DNA of 64,000 nucleotides, from positions 186,001-250,000 of the forward strand of contig MBPM02000085.1 of the NCBI GenBank assembly GCA_001695595.3. The letters run 5' to 3'. The translations under genes were made by a program, and so were the position numbers. Within the stretch, counting starts at the first letter, position 1, and each line of letters begins with the position of its first letter. Below the pieces are notes generated by a model. The model was not told the DNA's origin. It ran no database searches and saw nothing but the letters and a program-made list of their open reading frames with translations. The DNA is from Plasmopara viticola. Lineage: Eukaryota > Oomycota > Peronosporomycetes > Peronosporales > Peronosporaceae. Shown one piece after another: positions 57,317 through 64,000 of the stretch.

Positions 57317-57594
57317 TGTTGTCGAAGATGCTGGCGGAGAAACGCCTCGACCAGCGACTACATATCGGTAAGTATTGGTATCTACAATCCGTTGATGGAT
57401 GCTTGGAGGAGCCGGTTCAAGATGGACAAAAGATCGGTTTTGGGTTGGGAAGGTGATTGCGCCCAGATGGTAAGTCGTTCTGATTGGCTTAGATAAATCA
57501 TTGGCTTAGAGGTAGCATGTAATTGCGAACTAAGGACCTTATAAATATATTCACTTTGCATTTCACCAATAAGTGCACACTTGACCTTTCTTCC
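57317..57594 (+). repeat. C20 5' LTR (family I)
   Basis: 278 bp, TGTTGTCGAAGATGC to CCTTTCTTCC. One 22-bp unit and CCTTATAAATATATTC. The right half differs from C18. Confidence 0.9.
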
Positions 57595-57598
57595 GGTT

Positions 57599-57975
57599 AT
57601 GAGCCCAAGCTCCGTCTTTCCAAACTCCGACACCGACTTTGCCCTTGTCATGGATGTCTCCACCACCAACCGCTTAAAAAGTTCGATGGAGCGAACTTTC
57701 AAACGTGGGATTTTAAGATGCAGATGGTGCTGGAGGAGCGTGACTTGTGGGAAGTGGTGAGCGGGGAGATCAAGCTGGAACACCTGACCACTGCGCTGGA
57801 CCAGAACACGTTCAAGCGCAAGTCGAGGAAGACGCTTGCGATTATCTGTCTTACGATGGAGAATTCGCAGCTGCTGTTGGCTCGTTCGGCAAGTGGGCAC
57901 ACGATGCATGGTCGCGGCTTGAGGGACACTTTTAGAAGAAGAGCCTTGCGAATAAGCTCTTTCTTCGTCGTCGCT
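57599..57975 (+). pseudogene. C20 gag N-terminus
   Basis: MSPSSVFPNSDTDFALVMDV from the primer-site ATG (57599), then a frame change at [66 protein letters not shown] and QLLLARSASG follow in the second frame (57690-57900), and a second shift follows at GHTMHG. Confidence 0.86.
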
Positions 57976-58571
57976 TGTTCACGGCCAAGATGGATGAAGG
58001 GGAAGATGTGCTCGCGCACATTAACAAGATTGAGACGCTGGCGAAGCAGCTCGATGCTGTGGGTGCTCCGCTTAGTGAGAACGACCTGGTGATTACGCTT
58101 TTGGCAAGTCTCGGCGAGTCGTACGCGTTTCTTATCACGGCACTCGAGTCAAGAGCCGACTCTTTATCGTGGGAGTTCGTCACGTCTCGGCTGCTACACG
58201 AAGACTTAAAGCGCAAAGAGCAAGGTGGCGGCGTCGATGGAGCCGCGCACGGTCAAGGTCAAGCATTTGCGATGACAGACAATGGACGACGCAAAGGACG
58301 ACAGGCGTCAGTAAAGGCCAGCAGTACCTTTAACTTTCGCGGAGAGCATGGGCATTGGATTGCCAAGTGCCCGGCTCAAATTCGTGACAATGCGGAGCGA
58401 CAGCGACCGCAGCATGCTAGTGTCGCGCAGAGTAATGATGATGACGCTGGCGACTATCTTTTCTCGGTTGATGAAGATGCCTATTCCACCAAGTCGAGCT
58501 GTGTGTGGCTGGTTGACTCGGGGGCCACTCAACACATGACATACTCTTGTAAGTCTGAAGCAAAGGAGTAG
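57975..58571 (+). CDS. C20 gag C-terminus and protease (198 aa)
   Basis: [60 protein letters not shown] and a knuckle reading FNFRGEHGHWIAKC: both N-terminal Cys and the Tyr are changed, so zinc binding is lost. Protease [13 protein letters not shown]. The last codons (CKSEAKE) belong to the C21 LTR. Confidence 0.88.
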   Translation: MFTAKMDEGEDVLAHINKIETLAKQLDAVGAPLSENDLVITLLASLGESYAFLITALESRADSLSWEFVTSRLLHEDLKRKEQGGGVDGAAHGQGQAFAMTDNGRRKGRQASVKASSTFNFRGEHGHWIAKCPAQIRDNAERQRPQHASVAQSNDDDAGDYLFSVDEDAYSTKSSCVWLVDSGATQHMTYSCKSEAKE

Positions 58572-58860
58572 GGAGCAAAGCTTGCGGGGAGCGAAGAGCG
58601 AAGGAGGCACTTGAGCTGTTGAAGGAAGATTCGAAAGTGATGCATTTAATGTTAGTTCTAGCTGATGAGACATGCACTAGCTCTTTCTATCATTTAGTTC
58701 GTCTAATCACAATCATTTCTTACTCGTCCACTCATCCTGCTCGTCCAACCAACGTGAGATCGTATTGGACCGGTTCGGGCCAACCGGTTAATGGGTACAG
58801 CTGGTACATGGGTACAGCTGGAATATTTTACCATGAACTGGTCACCCTCAACACGCCCCC

Positions 58861-59223
58861 TCAATGCGAACACGCGTGGATGCCAAAAGCTGTCGTTGTG
58901 TCCTTGTGACGTGTTCCTGGAAGAGCCTTGGTCATGATGTCCGCGAGCATGATGGCTGTCTCGCAGTACTCCAGCTTAACTTCACCGCGTTTGACTTCAT
59001 CACGGATGTGATGGTACTTAATGTCGATGTGCTTGGCACGTCCGTGGTTCACTGGATTCTTCGTCATCTTGATGCATGACTGATTGCCTTCAAAGATCTT
59101 GAGTTCCGGCGTGGTCTCATTCGCAGCCGTCAAAATCTCGTGCAGGAGATGATGAATCCTCTTGCCTTCTTGTATAGCCGGACTCGAACCGATGTGCTCT
59201 GCTTCGCTGGTAGAGAGCAACAC
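58861..59223 (-). CDS. C21 RNase H
   Basis: MLLSTSEAEHIGSSPAIQEG, HHLLHEILTAANETTPELKI, FEGNQSCIKMTKNPVNHGRA, HIDIKYHHIRDEVKRGEVKL and MLADIMTKALPGTRHK to GIHACSH. EGNQS replaces EDNQS, losing a conserved acidic residue. A TAG (59246) separates it from the upstream frame. Confidence 0.88.
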   Translation of the reverse strand: MLLSTSEAEHIGSSPAIQEGKRIHHLLHEILTAANETTPELKIFEGNQSCIKMTKNPVNHGRAKHIDIKYHHIRDEVKRGEVKLEYCETAIMLADIMTKALPGTRHKDTTTAFGIHACSH

Positions 59224-59244
59224 ACTCGACTGTTTCTTGCTTCC

Positions 59245-59850
59245 CTAGCTGATGGGTGCGTTCATCGATACGAACGCGTAGTCCGAAGTCGACTTGCGGT
59301 CCGAGTAGTCGCCTGCCCAGTCTGGGTCCGAGTATGCGCGGTAGTCCACTTTGTTTCCGGGCTTAAAACACAGTCTATGCGACTTGGTTCCTTGGAGGTA
59401 GCGTAGAACTCTCTTGACTGCAGTCCAATGCTCGTCTTGAGGGTTTTTCATAAACCACGACGCATATTCAACGGCAAAGGCGAAATTCGGGCGAGTCGCT
59501 GTCATTAGAAGCATAAGTGCACCGATTGCTTCACGGAACGGAACGCTTGTTGCTGCCGGCTTGTTACTTGGAACAAGTCGAGTGCTTGGATCCGCCGTTA
59601 CAACGGACTTGCTGTCGTGCATGCTGAAGCGCTTGAGTATGTCTTCGATGTAGCGCCGCTGGAACACTGTCACACTGCCGTCAGGGTCTTTCCCCAGCTC
59701 CATACCCAGGACGAAGACGCATTTACCGCTGTCCGTCACCTCGAAGCGTGTCTTCAAGTCATTCTTGGTACGCGCGATATGGTCGGTTGAGCTTCCTGTG
59801 ACGAGTACATCGTCGATGTAAACCAGAAGCAGTACGCAGTGGACATCCAA
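59245..59850 (-). CDS. C21 reverse transcriptase and RNase H start
   Basis: MDVHCVLLLVYIDDVLVTGS with the active site YIDD, GKDPDGSVTVFQRRYIEDIL, FREAIGALMLLMTATRPNFA, RVLRYLQGTKSHRLCFKPGN and YSDPDWAGDYSDRKSTSDYA (DPDWAG for DADWAG). Upstream RT codons to 60090 are in other frames. Confidence 0.88.
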   Translation of the reverse strand: MDVHCVLLLVYIDDVLVTGSSTDHIARTKNDLKTRFEVTDSGKCVFVLGMELGKDPDGSVTVFQRRYIEDILKRFSMHDSKSVVTADPSTRLVPSNKPAATSVPFREAIGALMLLMTATRPNFAFAVEYASWFMKNPQDEHWTAVKRVLRYLQGTKSHRLCFKPGNKVDYRAYSDPDWAGDYSDRKSTSDYAFVSMNAPIS

Positions 59851-60331
59851 TCTTGATGTACAGACAGGGATCGAAAGCTGAACCTTGGAAGCTGATGGTG
59901 CACACGAACTCGTCGAAGGTCTCGTTCAAAACTCGCGAGGCTTGCTTGAGTCCATAGATTGCCTTAACTAGCTCGAGACAGTCGAAGTCATCAGCGAGAT
60001 CAAATCCTTCTGGCGTTGCGCAAACACTTGCTCCTTCATGACGCCGTACAAGAATGCTGTCACCACATCCAGTAGGTCCAGAGGCCAGTTGAGGTATTTA
60101 TCGATAAGTACTGGTATCTGCAATCAATTGATGACTGCTTGAAGGAGTGGTGCAAGATGGGCATAAGATTAGTTTGAGATGGGAAGATGATTGTGCCCAG
60201 ATGGTAAGTCGTTTTTATTGGCTTAGACAAATCATTGGCTTAGAAGTAGCATGTAGTTGCGAGCTAAGGACCTTATAAATATATTAACTTTGCATTTTAC
60301 CAGCTAGGGCACACTTGACCTTCTTTAGGTT

Positions 60332-60950
60332 ATGAGCTCAAGCTCCATCTTCCCTAACTCCGACACCGACGTTACCCTTGCCATGGACGCCTCCACCACC
60401 AACCGCATTAACAAGTTCGATGGAGCGATCTTCCACACGTGGAAGTTTAAGATGGAGATGGTGCTGGACGAGTGTAACTTGTGGGAAGTGGTGGGCGGGG
60501 ATCAAGCTGGAACACCTGACTACTGCACCGGACCAGAACACGTTTAAGTGCAAGTCGAGGAAGGCGCTCGCGGTCATTTATCTTGCGATGGAGAATTCGC
60601 AGCTGCCCTTTTCGTGGCCGTTTTCGGTAAGTGGGGTACACGATGCATGGTCGCGGCTTGAGGGACACTTCGAAAAGAAGAGCCTTGCGAATAAGTGCTT
60701 TCTTCTTCGTCGGTTCATCACGACCAAGATGGATGAAGGGGAAGATGTGCTCGCGCACAATAACAAGATAAAGACGCTGGCGGAGCAGCTCGACGCTGTG
60801 GGTGCTCCGGTGTGCGAGGACGACTTGGTGATTACGCTTTTGGCAAGTCTCAGCGAATCGCACGCGTTTCTTATCACGGCACTTGAGTCAAGAGCCGACT
60901 TTTTTATTGTGGGAGCTCGTCACGTCTCGGCTGCTACACGAAAAACTTGC
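60332..60950 (+). pseudogene. C22 gag
   Basis: [40 protein letters not shown] and LWEVVGG, then a 2-bp loss. [60 protein letters not shown] and [16 protein letters not shown] follow in the second frame (60495-60900), with a third frame after that. Confidence 0.86.
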
Positions 60951-61299
60951 GATAACAGACAACGGACGACGCAAAAGGCGACAGGCGTCAGTAAAGCCTA
61001 GCAGTACTTGTCACTATTGTGGAGATCATTGGCATTGGATTGCTAAGTGCTCGGCTCGAATTCGTGATAATGCGGAGCGACAGCGACCACAGCGTGCTAG
61101 TGTCGCGCAGAGTAACGATAATGACTCTGGCGACTACCTTTTCTCGGTTGGTGAAGCTGCCTATTCCACTAAGTCGAGCTGTGTGTGGCTAGTTGACTCG
61201 AATGCCACTCAACACATGATACACTCGAATGAGTACATGAAAAATTACAAGAGAATCGATTCAGTGGATGTGCATCTCGCGGATGATGGCGTGTTTTAG
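60883..61299 (+). CDS. C22 gag C-terminus and protease
   Basis: [12 protein letters not shown], then about 22 codons missing (the [12 protein letters not shown] stretch), LAITDNGRRKRRQASVKPSS, knuckle CHYCGDHWHWIAKC, and a protease reading LVDSNATQHMIHSNEYMKNY: the Gly after the catalytic Asp-Ser is Asn. It ends at TAG (DDGVF-stop). Confidence 0.88.
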   Translation: MSQEPTFLLWELVTSRLLHEKLAITDNGRRKRRQASVKPSSTCHYCGDHWHWIAKCSARIRDNAERQRPQRASVAQSNDNDSGDYLFSVGEAAYSTKSSCVWLVDSNATQHMIHSNEYMKNYKRIDSVDVHLADDGVF

Positions 61300-61301
61300 C
61301 T

Positions 61302-61764
61302 GTGGGAACGGGTGACATTGTTATGTCAATGTTTACGCCTAGAGGAATGAAGAAGGGTGTTCTTACGTCGGTTTGGCACATTCCGAAACTTTCGCGCATT
61401 TTATTCTCCGTTGGACGCTTTACAAAGGATGTTGGTCTAGTTACGTTTGAGCACGACGGCTGCTTTGCTGAAGCGAAAGGTCTTCGCTGGAAGTTGGGCG
61501 CTCGTGAAAGAAAGAGGTTGTTTAAGCGCTGCATGAAGCCAGTTATTATTGACAAAGCCAATTTGACTAGCTCGTTGGGATGCCATGGGGACATCACGTC
61601 GTACCTCTGGCACCTTCGACTAGGTCACATTGGTCACGATGGTCTTTCTACAATTGTCTCAAAAGGCTGTGGTGCAGGTATTGACCTGAAGTATGTTAAC
61701 AAGTGGGAGCTGTGCAAAGGGTGCGCTCTTGGCAAACAGACGCGGGTAAGCTTTATGAAGTCTT
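61302..61764 (+). CDS. C22 protease spacer and integrase finger
   Basis: [80 protein letters not shown] and [24 protein letters not shown] intact. Cut at 61764 by the C23 LTR. Confidence 0.88.
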
Positions 61765-62047
61765 TGTAAAAAAAAAGGTCGAAGTGAGCACTAGCTGGGA
61801 AAATGCAAAGTGAATATATTTATACGGTCATTAGTTCGCAACTACGTGCTACCTCTAAACCAATATTTTATCTAAGCCAATAAGAACGACTTACCATCCG
61901 GGCGCAATCATCTGCCCATCCTAAAAGCGATCTTCTGCCCTACTTAAGTCCGCCTCTTCAAGCAGTCATCAACTGATTGCAGATACCGGTACTTACCAAT
62001 ATGTAGTCGCTGGTCGAGGCGTTTCTTCACCAGCATTTTCGACAACA
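61765..62047 (-). repeat. C23 3' LTR (family I)
   Basis: 283 bp, plus view TGTAAAAAAAAAGGTCG to TTTTCGACAACA, preceded (minus strand) by GAGTGGGAG. Confidence 0.92.
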
Positions 62048-62886
62048 CTCCCACTCGACTCGGCAACGGCGACGCCTTGTATACTAAGTTTAGAACGCAG
62101 AACATTGAACTGCGCAGAGAGAATTGGTTTTGTCATTATGTCGGCCAGCATTTCTTGTGTAGAAATATACACAAGGTTGACTTGGCCGTCCTCAACCTTT
62201 CCTCGCACAAAGTGGTAGCGAATGTCGGTATGTTTTGTGCGCTTGTGAAATTCTAAATTCTTGGTCAACGCAATAAAACCTTGATTGTCCTCGAATATCT
62301 TGACAGACTCACTGGGAGTCATCTCACCAAGCTCGCACAGAAATTTCTTAAGCCAAACCGTTTCTTGAGTGACTATTAATAAAACCATATACTCTGCCTC
62401 TGTTGAGGAAAGCGCCACACTTCGTTGCTTCTGACTTCGCCAGCTGGTGCATCCATTGTTCAGTGTGAACACATGACCGCTTGTACTTCGGCGAGACTCG
62501 ATGTCTTCAGCCCACTCTGCATCCGAATACCCAAGTAGCTTAGCCGAACCGCAGCTTGAGTATTGGAGTTCATGCGTTTCCGTTGCTTTTAAATATCGCA
62601 GTACGCGCTTGAGAGCTTGCCAATGCGTCGGACACGGATCAGCAGCAAACTGGCTTAGAACTCCTACAACTGCAGCAAGGTCTGGTCGTGTCGCAACCAT
62701 AAGGTACATTATACCACTAACACAACTTCGATAAGGCACATTGTTCATCGTATCTTCAAGCTTGCAGCCACCTTCACACATGTTTTTTGTCAGCTTGAGC
62801 CCTGCTTCTTGACGCGACTTGACAGGCTTGCTATCTTGCATGCCAAACTCGCTCAGAATTGACTTATAAAACTTGATGTGCAGCAT
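61993..62886 (-). CDS. C23 RNase H, ending inside the LTR (297 aa)
   Basis: FYKSILSEFGMQDSKPVKSR, GLKLTKNMCEGGCKLEDTM, VPYRSCVSGIMYLMVATRPD, LGYSDAEWAEDIESRRSTSG, KQRSVALSSTEAEYMVL, IFEDNQGFIALTKNLEFHKR, HTDIRYHFVRGKVEDGQVNL and MLADIMTKPILSAQF. The stop is in the LTR (GEETPRPATTYW). DAEWAED for DADWAGD in RNase H. Confidence 0.92.
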   Translation of the reverse strand: MLHIKFYKSILSEFGMQDSKPVKSRQEAGLKLTKNMCEGGCKLEDTMNNVPYRSCVSGIMYLMVATRPDLAAVVGVLSQFAADPCPTHWQALKRVLRYLKATETHELQYSSCGSAKLLGYSDAEWAEDIESRRSTSGHVFTLNNGCTSWRSQKQRSVALSSTEAEYMVLLIVTQETVWLKKFLCELGEMTPSESVKIFEDNQGFIALTKNLEFHKRTKHTDIRYHFVRGKVEDGQVNLVYISTQEMLADIMTKPILSAQFNVLRSKLSIQGVAVAESSGSVVENAGEETPRPATTYW

Positions 62887-62904
62887 CGTGACTCGACCGT
62901 ATAC

Positions 62905-63516
62905 TTAGTCTTGACCGATTTTCATACCGAGAAAATACTTGAGCTCGCCAAGATCAGTGATCTTAAATCGGTCGCTTAGCGCACGCTTGGTGGAGACTAG
63001 GAGCGAATTGTTGCTGCTTGCTACAATGAGATCATCCACGTACAGCACAACAATCACCATATCGTCGTCAACGCGCTTGATGTACACACACTGATCGGAC
63101 TCACACTTGCTGAAACTCATCTTGATCATAAAGTCGCCGATGGTTTGGTTCCACATGCGCGGTGATTGCTTAAGACCGTACAACGACCGCTTCAGCTTAC
63201 ATACATGACCTTGTTTCTCTTCGCTGACATATCCTTCAGGCTGCTGCACATAAACTTCTTCATCCAGAACTCCGTTCAAGAAAGCAGTCCTCACGTCCAT
63301 CTGATGCAGCATCAAATTGTACTTGGCAGCCATGCTCAACGCGATGCGAATTGAAGGAAACTTCGCCACCGATGCAAATGTCTCTTCATAATCGACACCA
63401 AACTTCTGTAAACATCCCTTGGCAACGAGTTGTGCCTTGAACCGCTTGGATTTACTTGACTCGAAACACCCATCTGCAGCCGATCGCTTTGCGTCCCTTA
63501 GGCAGAGGAACAACAT
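62905..63516 (-). CDS. C23 reverse transcriptase (203 aa)
   Basis: [79 protein letters not shown] with intact active site LIVASSNNS, and FKITDLGELKYFLGMKIGQD. A stop follows near 62905, before RNase H. Confidence 0.9.
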   Translation of the reverse strand: MLFLCLRDAKRSAADGCFESSKSKRFKAQLVAKGCLQKFGVDYEETFASVAKFPSIRIALSMAAKYNLMLHQMDVRTAFLNGVLDEEVYVQQPEGYVSEEKQGHVCKLKRSLYGLKQSPRMWNQTIGDFMIKMSFSKCESDQCVYIKRVDDDMVIVVLYVDDLIVASSNNSLLVSTKRALSDRFKITDLGELKYFLGMKIGQD

Positions 63517-63925
63517 CCCAAATCATGTTCTTGTGGAGTGACTCTAGCTTCGAATCGCATGCAGCTTTCCATTGGTCCGCGTCGCTGGATTCCATCGCCG
63601 ACTTGAACGTTGTCGGCACTTCTCCCACTGAATACACGACGTGGGCGGCTTCGTAGTGTCGAGCGTTGGTAGTTGGGCACATAACGCTTGGCTGCGGAAT
63701 CTCGGTAGCCTTTTTCAATGATTGAGTACGAGTGTGCCGCTTGCTTCCCAGTTCGAAGTCCGTACTTGCGTCGTGTGTCTCAGTCTGCTCTGCCTCAGAC
63801 TCTTTGTCGTCGTCCGTCGACATTCCTTCATCCTCATCATAAATCTCGACAATAGTGCTTTTAATTTCGTAAATCGTTCTCCCACTGTCAAAAGTGCCTT
63901 CCTTGAACTGATCATCACGACTCAT
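63452..63925 (-). CDS. C23 connection region
   Basis: EGTFDSGRTIYEIKSTIVEI, an acidic linker with [59 protein letters not shown] and [15 protein letters not shown]. About ten residues present in C16 (KQMSALA region) are missing. It overlaps the RT frame after a shift. Confidence 0.88.
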   Translation of the reverse strand: MSRDDQFKEGTFDSGRTIYEIKSTIVEIYDEDEGMSTDDDKESEAEQTETHDASTDFELGSKRHTRTQSLKKATEIPQPSVMCPTTNARHYEAAHVVYSVGEVPTTFKSAMESSDADQWKAACDSKLESLHKNMIWDVVPLPKGRKAIGCRWVFRVK

Positions 63926-64000
63926 GACAATTCAACCAGTCGACAATTCCTCGAAACGATACGTCTTTTGGTGCTCCGAATAGCCCAAAAAGCGACACAA

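Larger units (their letters stand above)
50085..57594. repeat. Duplicate block B: second copy of 35567 to about 47400
   Basis: Same order, orientation and junctions as the first block: C13 integrase, solo LTR C14 at the same base, C13 gag, C15 LTR to integrase, C17 with its AT-rich insertion, then a family I LTR. The only large difference is that the 4.6-kb C16 is a solo LTR here. Left breakpoint about 50085 (next to the C19 start) versus 35567, with AGTCTG at both. The right breakpoint is inside the LTR. Confidence 0.9.
57317..58547 (+). mobile_element. C20: family I element, 5' LTR to protease, cut by C21
   Basis: 5' LTR 57317-57594, primer site GGTTATGAGCCC intact, gag and protease in order, ended at 58547 by the C21 LTR. 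The LTR is where the duplicate block B stops. Confidence 0.9.
58548..60099 (-). mobile_element. C21: family II 3' LTR, RNase H and RT, cut by C22
   Basis: 3' LTR 58548-58853, polypurine tract, RNase H and RT back to LLDVVTAFLYG near 60060, then C22 LTR. A duplicated GGGTACAGCTGG stretch (58795 and 58810) is specific to this LTR. Confidence 0.88.
60100..61764 (+). mobile_element. C22: family I element, truncated 5' LTR to pre-integrase
   Basis: LTR 60100-60327 lacks about the first 45 bases. Then the primer site (GGTTATGAGCTC), gag, protease and pre-integrase, ended by the C23 LTR at 61765. The loss of the LTR start means the original junction with C21 has been deleted. Confidence 0.88.
61765..64000 (-). 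mobile_element. C23: family I element, 3' part, runs off the window
   Basis: 3' LTR 61765-62047, then RNase H, RT, connection and the start of integrase tail at the right edge (RYRFEELSTG.IVMSRDD). It is cut into C22 pre-integrase. Same subfamily as C16. Confidence 0.92.

Noticed and set aside
1..64000. An envelope-like frame or an endogenous virus
   Set aside because: Every element ends at RNase H followed by the polypurine tract and LTR; no extra reading frame of meaningful length is present between them.

Overview
The window is a graveyard of nested Ty1/copia LTR retrotransposons. I see no host gene, tRNA, rRNA or CRISPR array, and I can assign nearly every base to a copia LTR or gag-pol fragment. 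The protein style (gag starting MSP, single gag-pol frame, zinc knuckles [14 protein letters not shown] or [14 protein letters not shown], protease DSGAT, HHCC/DDE integrase, RT with YVDD, copia RNase H) and the balanced base composition suggest an oomycete, most like Phytophthora or a downy mildew. That is recognition, not a database result.

Four LTR families occur. Family I: LTR TGTTGTCGAAG...CAACA, about 280-340 bp, gag with [17 protein letters not shown]. Families II, III and IV share another gag lineage ([14 protein letters not shown]). Their LTRs begin TGTTAAGGGTAACC (II), TATTGAAGGTTACC (III) and TGTTGAGGGTTATG (IV). In all four the primer site GGTTATGAGCCCA directly follows the LTR and contains the gag ATG.

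Left block (1-29722): C1 (family I, -, 1-3324) lies in C2 (I, -, to 7013). C2 lies in a family III tandem on the - strand, C5/C6 (7014-21624). C5 gag is also split by C3 (II, +, 7203-11843) and C4 (I, -, 11876-16283). The tandem interrupts C7 (I, +), whose 3' LTR holds C8 (IV, -, 22544-27128). C7 interrupts C9 (I, +, to 28512), C9 interrupts C10 (II, +, to 29722) and C10 interrupts C11 (I, -, 29723-31316).

Middle block (31317-50084): C12 (II, -) cuts C11 on its other side. C12 is cut by C13 (I, -), C13 by solo LTR C14 and by C15 (I, +), C15 by C17 (IV, -). C16 (I, -, 39490-44077, complete ends) lies at the C15/C17 junction. A family I LTR (C18, 47231-47492) ends C17, and C19 (I, -) follows.

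Right block: 50085-57594 is a second copy of 35567-about 47400 (C13-C14-C15-C16-C17-LTR), except that C16 is there only a solo LTR with the same target duplication. Then C20 (I, +) is cut by C21 (II, -), C21 by C22 (I, +) and C22 by C23 (I, -), which runs off the end. Only C3, C4, C6, C8 and C16 have both LTRs in the window. Every copy carries frame-breaking lesions; C1 pol is the cleanest.
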